Shown here: positions 26,654 through 34,280 of the stretch, piece by piece | Position numbering within the stretch: position 1 is the stretch's first letter | Layout of the letters: every line of letters begins with the position of its first letter | Source of the DNA: Planctomycetota bacterium | Lineage (GTDB): Bacteria; Planctomycetota; SZUA-567; H5-PLA8 | Assembly (NCBI GenBank): GCA_023150555.1 | Contig: JAKLKQ010000013.1 | Coordinates: 1 to 64,000, forward strand | DNA length: 64,000 nt | Reading direction: 5' to 3' | Program-made: the position numbers and the translations under genes | Notes under the pieces: model-generated | The model's input: only the letters and a program-made list of their open reading frames with translations | Databases searched by the model: none | Told to the model about the DNA's origin: nothing

Positions 26654-27508
26654 CTACGCGGTCGCAGGCGGTTCGGCCGGCTGTGCGGCCTTCCACGCGG
26701 CGAAGAGGCCGCGCTCGACCAGCATCGGGTCGTGGTGCACGGCACCGAAGGCCGAGGTGAGTTCGGGCAGCAGGGCCGGCGCGCCGCCGCCGGTCAGCGC
26801 CACGCGCGCGCCGGAACCGAGGGCCTCAAGTTGCGCGCGGGCCTCCGCGACCGCCGCAGCAGCCTGTGCGCGGCGAACCCCGGCACGCATGGCTTCCTCG
26901 GTGCTGCGTCCAACGGCCGGCGCTTGCGCTTCGGGCGGCAGCGGTTCCAGTTCGGGCAGCTGCTTCGTGCCGCCGTGCAGCGCGCGCAAGGCCAGGGCCT
27001 CGCCGGGGACGATCAGCCCGCCCTCGAAGCGCGCCGGGGCGCCGTCTTTCGCCGGGTGCACGCTGTTGACGGTCATCGCCGTGCCGGCATCGATCACGAC
27101 CCACGGGCAGTCGAATTGCACGGCCAGCGCGCCCAGTGCGGCGGCAAGGCGGTCGTCACCGACCTTCTCCGCCGGCTGCGGGACGGTCTCCAGCGCGCAG
27201 GGCAACTCGCGGCGGAATCGCTTGAAGCGGATTTTCTTCAGCCCGCGGTATTTCTCGTCGAGCGCGCTCAAGATCTCGGGCACCACGCCGGCGGCGACGA
27301 CGTCGTAGCCGCGCGTCAAGCCCTTGTCGTCGGCCTCGTCCTGCGGCGAGCGCGCCAGCTTCTTCGCCAGGCCCTCGGTCGGGAGCTGCTGCGAGAGCAG
27401 CACATTGCCGTCCGCGTCCCACAGCGCGACGCGCGTGGTGCGGTTGCCGGCCGCGTAGGTCGCGACCCGGACAGCGTGGGCATTGAAGACGGGATGATCG
27501 GCGCTCAT
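26654..27508 (-). CDS. coaX: type III pantothenate kinase, altered phosphate loop
   Basis: A 284-residue protein of the CoaX/ASKHA fold (first step of coenzyme A synthesis, ATP-dependent phosphorylation of pantothenate, needs a monovalent cation). Family motifs: VVAAGVVPEILSAL, GDDRLAAALGA, VVIDAGTAMTVN, GGLIVPGEAL, GRSTEEAMRAGV and ALTGGGAPAL. The N-terminal phosphate motif, normally Asp-x-Gly-Asn-Thr, reads AAGNR (residues 19-23), so the conserved Asp is Ala and the Thr is Arg, an unusual loss of a residue thought to be catalytic. Start at MSADHPVFNA; upstream codons are low-complexity. Activity is therefore uncertain. It diverges from the sulfatase gene. Confidence 0.85.
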   Translation of the reverse strand: MSADHPVFNAHAVRVATYAAGNRTTRVALWDADGNVLLSQQLPTEGLAKKLARSPQDEADDKGLTRGYDVVAAGVVPEILSALDEKYRGLKKIRFKRFRRELPCALETVPQPAEKVGDDRLAAALGALAVQFDCPWVVIDAGTAMTVNSVHPAKDGAPARFEGGLIVPGEALALRALHGGTKQLPELEPLPPEAQAPAVGRSTEEAMRAGVRRAQAAAAVAEARAQLEALGSGARVALTGGGAPALLPELTSAFGAVHHDPMLVERGLFAAWKAAQPAEPPATA

Positions 27509-27632
27509 GGCGATGGCATAGCGCATCGCCCGCCGCATTGCCAGAGCCGCCGCGCCCGCCGCAATCTGCCCTGCAAACCGGCCCCGCGCGGTCCATAATA
27601 TCCGCTCACCGCAACAGGAGCCGGAGCACCGC

Positions 27633-29063
27633 ATGGACCGTCCGAACATCCTTTTGATTACCACCGACCAGCAGCGCTTCGACGCGATGAGCCTGAACGG
27701 CAATCCGCTCCTGCGCACGCCCATCATGGACAACCTGGCCGCGCGCGGCACGAACTTCACGCGCGCGTACACCACCTGCCCCAGCTGCATCGCCGCGCGG
27801 CGCACGATCCTGACCGGGCAGGCGCCGGCCACGCACGGGCTGGTCGGCTACAGCGAGACCGATCCCTTCGATCCCAAGTATACGCTGCCGGGGCTGCTCG
27901 CGGACGCCGGCTACCAGACGCAATTGGTCGGCAAGCTCCACCAGCAGCCCATGCGCCGGCGCTTCGGCTTCGACCACATGATCATGAGCCTCTCGCCGGC
28001 CGCGCGGCCGGACTCGGAGTGGACGCGCCACAACGACTACGCCGACTGGTACCGCCTGCAGACCGGCGGGCGCGATCCGCAATGGCACGGCATTCACGGC
28101 AACGGACGCATCGCGCGGGCGTGGCCGGAGGACGACTACCTGCACCATTCGACTTGGCTGACGACCGAGGCCATCCGCTTCCTGACCCAGACGCGCGACC
28201 CGTCGTGCCCGTTCTTCCTGCACCTCAGCTACTGGGCGCCGCACCCGCCGCTGATCCCGCCGGCGTTCTACTTCGAACGCTACCAGCGCCTGCGCGACCA
28301 GTGGCATCCGGAACTCGGCGATTGGTGCCCCAAGAATGCGACCGTAAAACCGGGCGTCGCGCACGAAAGCCCCACCGGACCATACGGGCTGGAGGAGATG
28401 CGCGATGCTATGGCCGGCTACTTCGGCCTGATCAACCACATCGACGACCAGATCCAGCGCCTGCTGGACAGCTACTTCGTGTACATGGGCCCGCGCAGCA
28501 AGGACCCCGTGTACATCCTCTTCACGTCCGACCACGGCGAGATGCTGGGCGACCACCACCTCTTTCGCAAATCGCTGGGGTACGAAGGCAGCGCGCACGT
28601 GCCGTTCTTCATCGGCGGGCGCAACGTACCGCTGGCCGGAAAGCCCAGCGACGCGCTGGTCTGCCTCGAGGACCTGCTGCCGACGTGCTGCGAGATGGCC
28701 GGCGTCGAGATCCCCGCCGACGCGAAGGTCGACGGCAAGTCCCTGATGCCCGTCGTTCGCGGTGAAAAGAGCAGCGTGCGCGACGAGTTGCACGGTGAGC
28801 ACAGCGGCGGCCACGCGAACCACTTCGTCGTGCACGGGAAGCACAAGTACATCTGGTACTCCGGCACCAACGAGGAGCAGCTCTTCGACCTCGAGGCCGA
28901 CCCGCGCGAATGCCACGACCTCTCGGGCAATGCCGCGCTGCTGAAGCCCCTGCGCGAACACCTGGCCGCGCGGATAAAAGGCCGCGAGGACTACGCCTAC
29001 GACATCGCCAAGCTCAAGCCCCTGTGCAACCGCCAGCCCGGCGTCTTCAAGTGGAAGACCTGA
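27633..29063 (+). CDS. sulfatase family hydrolase
   Basis: A 476-residue arylsulfatase/choline-sulfatase-type alkaline-phosphatase-superfamily enzyme. Metal ligands are expected in NILLITTDQQR (Asp12, Gln13) and in TSDHGEMLGDHHLF. The formylglycine site is Cys52 in CIAARRTILTG, the less common Cys-x-Ala-x-Arg version of the usual Cys-x-Pro-x-Arg, so maturation by a formylglycine-generating enzyme is expected. No signal peptide is visible, which suggests a cytoplasmic enzyme, unlike most planctomycete polysaccharide sulfatases. GGAG-containing ribosome site upstream; a weak CATAAT -10 at 27594-27599 may drive it. Followed after 30 bp by a DinB-like gene on the same strand. The sulfate ester substrate is unknown. 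Confidence 0.88.
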   Translation: MDRPNILLITTDQQRFDAMSLNGNPLLRTPIMDNLAARGTNFTRAYTTCPSCIAARRTILTGQAPATHGLVGYSETDPFDPKYTLPGLLADAGYQTQLVGKLHQQPMRRRFGFDHMIMSLSPAARPDSEWTRHNDYADWYRLQTGGRDPQWHGIHGNGRIARAWPEDDYLHHSTWLTTEAIRFLTQTRDPSCPFFLHLSYWAPHPPLIPPAFYFERYQRLRDQWHPELGDWCPKNATVKPGVAHESPTGPYGLEEMRDAMAGYFGLINHIDDQIQRLLDSYFVYMGPRSKDPVYILFTSDHGEMLGDHHLFRKSLGYEGSAHVPFFIGGRNVPLAGKPSDALVCLEDLLPTCCEMAGVEIPADAKVDGKSLMPVVRGEKSSVRDELHGEHSGGHANHFVVHGKHKYIWYSGTNEEQLFDLEADPRECHDLSGNAALLKPLREHLAARIKGREDYAYDIAKLKPLCNRQPGVFKWKT

Positions 29064-29093
29064 CCAGGCCGCCATCGAAAGGAACGTGACGCC

Positions 29094-29591
29094 ATGATCA
29101 GCCGCAAGATGTTCATCGACTCCCTGCGCGAGGAAGCGCAGATCCTCAAGCATCTCTACACGAAGGTGCCCCAGGACAAGCTCGACTACCGACCCTCGGC
29201 CGGCCAGCGCAGCCTTCGCGAACTGCTCGACTACATGCCCTGCAACTTCGCGGCCATCGGCCAGCACGTGATCAAGGGCGACTTCAGCACCATCAAGCAG
29301 GTGATGGACGCGACGAAGGCCAGCGCGCGCGAGGACTTCAACGGAACGGTCGACCGCGAGTGCGAGAAGTTCGTGAAGATGATCGAGGCCATTCCGGAGA
29401 AGGACCTCGCCGAAAAGCAGGTGACGCTGCCCAACGGCCTCACCCGGCCGCTGGCCATGGCGCTGCTCTCGTTCAACATGAAGTTCCTGGCCGGCTACCG
29501 CGTTCAGCTGTTCCTGTACCTGAAGGCGTGCGGACGCACCGAACTGGTCAGCCGCAACCTCTGGCGCGGCGCGGACCCCGAACCGAAGTAG
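29094..29591 (+). CDS. DinB/YfiT-like four-helix protein without metal ligands
   Basis: A 165-residue helical protein with the DinB-superfamily arrangement: FIDSLREEAQILKHLYTKVP, a YRPSAGQRSLRELLDYMPCN segment, and a final SFNMKFLAGYRVQLFLYLKACG helix. DinB-like proteins usually use three His residues to bind a metal and act as thiol-dependent transferases; here the first His position is Tyr (ELLDYM) and the C-terminal HxxxH is NMKFLAG, so the metal site looks lost. Seven bases before DNA polymerase IV and 30 bp after the sulfatase, so it is in the middle of a plus-strand operon. The resemblance of family name to dinB is a coincidence. Function unknown. Confidence 0.7.
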   Translation: MISRKMFIDSLREEAQILKHLYTKVPQDKLDYRPSAGQRSLRELLDYMPCNFAAIGQHVIKGDFSTIKQVMDATKASAREDFNGTVDRECEKFVKMIEAIPEKDLAEKQVTLPNGLTRPLAMALLSFNMKFLAGYRVQLFLYLKACGRTELVSRNLWRGADPEPK

Positions 29592-29598
29592 TTCCGGG

Positions 29599-30858
29599 AT
29601 GAGTGCCGCGGCCCAAGGTCCCGCGCCGCATTGGCCGCGCGCCATCGCGCACGTGGACCTCGACCAGTTCTACGCCGCGGTCGAGATCCTCGATTTTCCC
29701 GAATTGAAAGGCAAGCCCGTCATCGTCGGCGGCGCGCCGGGCAAACGCGGCGTCGTCAGCACCGCAAGCTACGAAGCCCGCAAGTTCGGCGTGCATTCGG
29801 CGATGCCGTCGTCCCGCGCCGCGAAACTGTGCCCGCACGCCGTCTGGCGCAAGCCGCGCATGGCGCGTTACGTCGAGAAGTCCCGCGAAGTCCACGCGGT
29901 CTTCGAACGCTACACCGACCGGATCGAACCCCTCTCGCTCGACGAGGCCTTCCTAGACCTCACCGGATCGCAGCGACTCTTTGGACATGCAGAGCAGATC
30001 GTTCATCGCATAAAAGATGAGATCCTCGCCAAGACGAAACTTGTCGCCTCCGTCGGTCTGGCCATGAACATGTACCTCGCCAAGGTCGCCAGCGACTTGC
30101 GCAAGCCCGACGCGCTGGTCGTGGTGCCCTACGGCGAGGCCGAGGCCGCCGCGTTTCTCGCGCCGCTGCCGGTCAAACGGCTGTGGGGCGCGGGGCCGAA
30201 GACCTGCGACCGGCTCGAGTCGCTGGGCCTGACCACCATTGGCGCCATCGCGAAGGCCGATCCCGCGTACTTGGAGCGGAAGCTGGGCGAACACGCCGCA
30301 GAACACCTATATGCGCTCGCGCACGGGCGCGACCTGCGCGAGGTCGAAACCGGCGGACGCGCCAAGTCCATCGGACGCGAGAACACCTTCGCCGAAGATC
30401 TGCACGATCCGAAGGGGATGAGCCGGGAGTTACTCGCGCACGCCGAGGACGTCGCGCGGCGCCTGCGCGCGAGCGGCCTGCAGACCCTGGGCGTGACGCT
30501 AAAGGTGCGCCTTGGCGACTTCACGACGCTGACGCGCGCGTGGTCGTTCGACGAGCCCGTCGACACCGCCGAACCCCTGCATCGCGCAGGCGTGGAACTT
30601 CTGCGCACGAAGGTCGACCTTCACGGCCATGGCGTACGCCTGCTGGGGCTGTCGGCCAGCCGCCTGGTCGCGCCCGGTGAGACCCCCGCGACGCTCTTCC
30701 CCGACGAAAAGGCGCAACGCCGCCGCCGCGGGGCCGAGGCCATCGACAAGCTGAAGGAACGCTTCGGCGACGAGTCCCTCACGCGCGGCCAACTTCTCGA
30801 CGACCGCTCCGAGACCACCGGCAGCATGAGCGACTCGCCTAAAGATTTTAGAGAATAG
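29599..30858 (+). CDS. dinB: DNA polymerase IV (Y-family translesion polymerase)
   Basis: A 419-residue Y-family polymerase. Palm catalytic acids are in IAHVDLDQFYAAVE (Asp20, Asp22 region) and SLDEAFLDLT; STASYEARKFGVHSAMPSSRA is the fingers motif; the thumb has VASVGLAMNMYLAKVASDLRKP and a helix-hairpin-helix LWGAGPKTCDRLESLGLTT; a little-finger domain follows (RAKSIGRENTFAEDL). The polymerase copies across lesions without proofreading. The last 30 residues (DDRSETTGSMSDSPKDFRE) carry no clear beta-clamp motif of the QL-x-L-F type, although RLLGLSASRL lies nearby. Start ATG lies seven bases after the previous stop, so translation is probably coupled. Confidence 0.95.
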   Translation: MSAAAQGPAPHWPRAIAHVDLDQFYAAVEILDFPELKGKPVIVGGAPGKRGVVSTASYEARKFGVHSAMPSSRAAKLCPHAVWRKPRMARYVEKSREVHAVFERYTDRIEPLSLDEAFLDLTGSQRLFGHAEQIVHRIKDEILAKTKLVASVGLAMNMYLAKVASDLRKPDALVVVPYGEAEAAAFLAPLPVKRLWGAGPKTCDRLESLGLTTIGAIAKADPAYLERKLGEHAAEHLYALAHGRDLREVETGGRAKSIGRENTFAEDLHDPKGMSRELLAHAEDVARRLRASGLQTLGVTLKVRLGDFTTLTRAWSFDEPVDTAEPLHRAGVELLRTKVDLHGHGVRLLGLSASRLVAPGETPATLFPDEKAQRRRRGAEAIDKLKERFGDESLTRGQLLDDRSETTGSMSDSPKDFRE

Positions 30859-30874
30859 AAGATAGTGTCCAGGT

Positions 30875-31558
30875 ATGCGCTACGGCATCTTCGGCGACGT
30901 GCACGGACATCTTGCGGCCATGGAACAGGCCATCGCGCTCCTCGAAACCGAGGGCGCCGAGATCTTCCTCTGCACAGGCGATCTGATCGGCTTCCTGGGC
31001 GACTCGTCCGGTTGCGTGAAACTCGCGCAGAAGCGATGCACCGCCGTCGTCGCCGGCAACCATGAGCACGTCACGACCGACGCGACGCCGGCCGACGCCA
31101 TGAGCCGCGTGCGCCGGGCGTACCAAAAGGCCTACGCCAGCCGACTCTCCCCCGACCAGCTCAGGTGGACCAAGAACCTGCCGCTCGTCGCGCGCTGCGA
31201 GGGCTTCACGGTCACACACGGCAGCATGGACCACCCTGAGAACTTCAACTACGTCCTCACGCCGCAGGATGTCGACGCCTGCTTCAGCCAAATGGAGCTG
31301 CCCCTGGTCTTCATCGGACACACCCACATTCCCTTCGTATTCCTCGACACCCGGCCCGTGACGATCAAGTGGCCCGACTCGACGCCGGCGCTCACGCTGG
31401 ATCCGGCCTGCAAGACCATCGTCAACGTGGGTTCGGTGGGCGAACCGCGCACGAAGGGCGCCCCCAGTTGCTGCGTGTTGTACGACTCGGACTTGCTGAG
31501 AGTGCGCTTCCTGCGCTTTCCGACGCCCAAGGCCGCATCCAGCCTCCCTACGCCTTAA
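30875..31558 (+). CDS. metallophosphoesterase, YfcE/MJ0936-like (paralog 1)
   Basis: A 227-residue calcineurin-like phosphodiesterase with a complete two-metal site: GDVHGH (7-12), GDLIG, GNHEH, THGSMDHP and GHTHIP. It opens with MRYGIFGD, almost the same as the gene at 33512, and both end with the NVGSVGEPR / NVGSVGQPR strand, so the pair are paralogs flanking the GH123-like gene. Small proteins of this family hydrolyse phosphodiesters, including cyclic nucleotides, or act as phosphatases; substrate unknown. Sixteen bases after dinB; ribosome site weak. The last four bases overlap the 3' end of the convergent gene. Confidence 0.88.
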   Translation: MRYGIFGDVHGHLAAMEQAIALLETEGAEIFLCTGDLIGFLGDSSGCVKLAQKRCTAVVAGNHEHVTTDATPADAMSRVRRAYQKAYASRLSPDQLRWTKNLPLVARCEGFTVTHGSMDHPENFNYVLTPQDVDACFSQMELPLVFIGHTHIPFVFLDTRPVTIKWPDSTPALTLDPACKTIVNVGSVGEPRTKGAPSCCVLYDSDLLRVRFLRFPTPKAASSLPTP

Positions 31559-33321
31559 CGCCTGTACGCCTTTGCCAGCAACTGCCCCATTCGCTCGCGC
31601 ACCTTCATCAGGTACTTGTCGTCGCGCGTGTGTGTCGTCCAATCGGGCACGACGCGGCGCTCGACTTCGTGCAGCAGCCGCTGCGCGGGGGCGTTGCCTC
31701 GTTCGGCCAGGTCGCGGCACATACAGAGGTACTCGTAGTCTTCCATCGCCTCGCGCGTCAGCTCCCAGCGGATCGAGCCGATGATGGTCCCGCGCATCGA
31801 TGCGTTGCGCGGAGGATAGACGACCATCGGGTCACCGGCGGGCCAGCGGTTTCCCGTCGTGTCGTCCCACGGGTTGATGGATTCCTTCTTGAAGCCGCCC
31901 CAGAAATTGTAGCCCCAGTGCAGCACCGCGGGGATGCCCTTGCGGAAGAAGAGCCACGGCAGGATGCGCAGGCGAACCGGCGGGTACTCGAGGAAGCGGT
32001 TGGGCCACGGGCCGGTCGGCGCGCAGCAGTAGTAGACCCACACCGCCTCGCGCGGCAGGCCCGACGCGCGCAGCACCTTCTCGTAGTGGTGCTCCACCGG
32101 CACGGGGTGCTCGACGAGCTTCCCGTAGACCGCGTCGCCGATCGCGTCGAGTTTCTCGATACCCGGCGCCGCGAGCGAGACGATGCCCGCAACGCGTGCG
32201 TAGGCCATCGCCTGATCCGCGCCGGGTTCGTCGGCGATGTGCTGGACGTACTTTCCGCGCCAGCCGCGCTTGTCCAGGTGCTTCCACAGCGCTTGCATCA
32301 ATTGTTGGAGGAAATCTTCGTAGCGAGGATCCGACGCCTTCCACGAACGGCGCACGAACTTCCCGCCCCGCCCGCCTTCCCAGAACGGCAGGCCCTGCGC
32401 CACGCCGATGGTGAGGTGCTCGCCTTCGATCAGCCGGAAGCCGTGCCGGAAGAAGGCGCGGCACCAGCGGTCGAAGCGCGTGAAATCGAACGCATAGCGC
32501 TTGCCGCGCCGCCGCACGGCGATCATCTGGTCCTCGGGGCGCTCGGTGAAAAACTTCATCGACGCCGCGCCGCTGACGAAGGTCAGCGCGCCGATCAGCG
32601 GCGTGAAGATCACGTTCTGCCGGTGCGCCTGCATGTCGGCGGCGACACGGTCGAGCAGTGTCCAGAAGCCCGGTGACCACAGCTTTACACCGTGCCACTG
32701 CGCGGCCTGCGCGGGCCAGAACCAGTACGTAGAAAGGAAGGTCGGCCGCGCGGGGATCGCGAAGGGCCACACGCGCACGGTAAAGCGAACCGTCGTGGAC
32801 CGTTCAACTGCCGGCATTGCCGCTTGGTTCTCGGCCTTCAGGTTGCGCCAGCCGGCGCACAGGGCAACCTCGCCGCGGTAAATCCCCGGCCTCGCGTTGC
32901 GCGGAATCGTCACCCGGACCCACACCGAACGCGCGGGCGGCGCTCCCGGTCCGGCCACGTCGAAGGTCCACGAAGGCAGCAGCGGATCGGGAAAGAAGCC
33001 CGGCGCGGTGCGTTCGACGTCGCCGCGGCGCTGGTTCGCCGCCTGCCAGCGCGCGGGCACGTATTCGGGATAGAAGACCTCGACGCAGCGCGATGGTAGC
33101 CGCGCGCCCCGGGGGCCCTTCAGCGCGGTGGGCTCCGCCACGAGGTAATTCGCGGCGAAACCTTCGGCCCGCACGCCAACCTGGAAGCATTCGCACTCCC
33201 CGCGCGCGGCCGTCAGGCCGATCGCCCGGCGGGCGCCCGGGGGCGGCGCGTCGTGCGGGAAGATGCGACGCATGGGTCCCTGGGCCCACGCACGCAGGGC
33301 TTTCCGAATTCCGGAAGGCAT
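31555..33321 (-). CDS. GH123-like glycoside hydrolase (DUF4091)
   Basis: A 588-residue protein of the DUF4091/GH123-like class, which in characterised members includes beta-N-acetylgalactosaminidases. Start at MPSGIRKALRAW behind AAGGAGG. An N-terminal beta domain (about 1-190, YPEYVPARWQ, VWVRVTIPRNARPGIYRGEV) is followed by an alpha/beta barrel. The catalytic Asp-Glu pair fits Asp364-Glu365 in HIADEPG, with WGYNFWGGF and WEGGRGGKF as likely substrate-lining segments, and the DUF4091-type WLFFRKGIPAVLHWGYNFW core. No signal peptide is visible, so location is uncertain. It lies between two paralogous phosphoesterase genes that run the other way, which makes any functional link weak. Confidence 0.8.
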   Translation of the reverse strand: MPSGIRKALRAWAQGPMRRIFPHDAPPPGARRAIGLTAARGECECFQVGVRAEGFAANYLVAEPTALKGPRGARLPSRCVEVFYPEYVPARWQAANQRRGDVERTAPGFFPDPLLPSWTFDVAGPGAPPARSVWVRVTIPRNARPGIYRGEVALCAGWRNLKAENQAAMPAVERSTTVRFTVRVWPFAIPARPTFLSTYWFWPAQAAQWHGVKLWSPGFWTLLDRVAADMQAHRQNVIFTPLIGALTFVSGAASMKFFTERPEDQMIAVRRRGKRYAFDFTRFDRWCRAFFRHGFRLIEGEHLTIGVAQGLPFWEGGRGGKFVRRSWKASDPRYEDFLQQLMQALWKHLDKRGWRGKYVQHIADEPGADQAMAYARVAGIVSLAAPGIEKLDAIGDAVYGKLVEHPVPVEHHYEKVLRASGLPREAVWVYYCCAPTGPWPNRFLEYPPVRLRILPWLFFRKGIPAVLHWGYNFWGGFKKESINPWDDTTGNRWPAGDPMVVYPPRNASMRGTIIGSIRWELTREAMEDYEYLCMCRDLAERGNAPAQRLLHEVERRVVPDWTTHTRDDKYLMKVRERMGQLLAKAYRR

Positions 33322-33427
33322 GGCCCGCCTCCTTAATAGAGGAGTCTTCCAGGCAGGGTTTACCAGGGACACACCGGGCTGCAAGGCGTCCGGCTGGGGC
33401 GCCCTATACATTCCGGCTGTTCAGCGA

Positions 33428-33455
33428 TTGACCGTTCGGCGGCGGGGCCTATAGT
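33428..33455 (+). promoter_or_regulatory. sigma70-type promoter of the second phosphoesterase
   Basis: TTGACC at 33428-33433 and TATAGT at 33450-33455 with a 16-bp spacer, followed by GGAG (33501-33504) and the TTG start at 33512. One of the best promoters in the window. Confidence 0.7.
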
Positions 33456-33511
33456 CGTCTCATTCGGGCCCGGGGCGGGACCCGCACGGCTTAAAGGGAC
33501 GGAGCAGGCCC

Positions 33512-34234
33512 TTGCGCTACGGCATCTTCGGCGACATCCACGGCAACTACGACGCCCTGCAGACGGTACTCGGCTTCCTCGACAAGGAAAACGTGGACGT
33601 GATGCTGTGCACAGGCGACGTGGTCGGGTACGGCGCCGAGCCCAGCGAGTGCATCAAGACGGTCCGCGACCGCTGCATCGTCTGCCTGGCTGGCAACCAC
33701 GACCACGCGGCGTGCGGGCGGCTGGACACCGAATTCTTCAACATCTTCGCGCGGCAGGTCGCCAACTGGACGCGCAACAAGCTGAGCGAGGAAGAGCGCG
33801 AGTGGCTCGCGAACCTCCCGTTCATCTGCCACTTCGAGGACTTCACGCTCGCGCACGGCAGCGCGCACAGCCCCGAAGTCTTCAACTACATCACCACGAT
33901 CTTCGACGCGGAGTTGTCGTTCGAGTGCCTCGATAAGCCGCTGCTGTTCTACGGGCACACGCACATCCCGCTGGCGTTCTTCGACACCGTGCCGATGACC
34001 TACACGATGGACCAGGAAGTACGCATCAACCCCGAAGGCAAGACGCTCGTCAATGTCGGCTCCGTCGGCCAGCCGCGCGACGAGGACCCGCGCAGCAGCT
34101 TCGCCGTTTACGACAGCGACAAGCAGACCGTCTACCTGCACCGCATCCCCTACGACGTCAAGACCGCCGGCAAGAAGATCATCGACGCCGGCCTGCCCGA
34201 GGCCCTCGCCATCCGCCTCGAACTGGGCAAATAG
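33512..34234 (+). CDS. metallophosphoesterase, YfcE/MJ0936-like (paralog 2)
   Basis: A 240-residue calcineurin-like phosphodiesterase starting at TTG, seven bases after GGAG. Metal motifs: GDIHGN, GDVVGYG, GNHDH, AHGSAHSPE and GHTHIPLAFF. It is closer to the canonical small-phosphodiesterase pattern than paralog 1 at 30875 and, unlike it, has its own strong promoter. The C-terminus has a helical extension (VYLHRIPYDVKTAGKKIIDAGLPEALA). It probably hydrolyses a small phosphodiester or phosphomonoester; the substrate cannot be told from sequence. Converges with the radical-SAM gene 46 bp downstream. Confidence 0.9.
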   Translation: MRYGIFGDIHGNYDALQTVLGFLDKENVDVMLCTGDVVGYGAEPSECIKTVRDRCIVCLAGNHDHAACGRLDTEFFNIFARQVANWTRNKLSEEEREWLANLPFICHFEDFTLAHGSAHSPEVFNYITTIFDAELSFECLDKPLLFYGHTHIPLAFFDTVPMTYTMDQEVRINPEGKTLVNVGSVGQPRDEDPRSSFAVYDSDKQTVYLHRIPYDVKTAGKKIIDAGLPEALAIRLELGK

Positions 34235-34280
34235 CCACCGTTTCGATTGCCGGATTGGTCCTTCTACCGAGCTACGGCCT

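Noticed and set aside
29094-30858. Functional link between the DinB-like protein and DNA polymerase IV (dinB)
   Set aside because: The shared name is historical; the folds are unrelated. Only co-transcription is supported.
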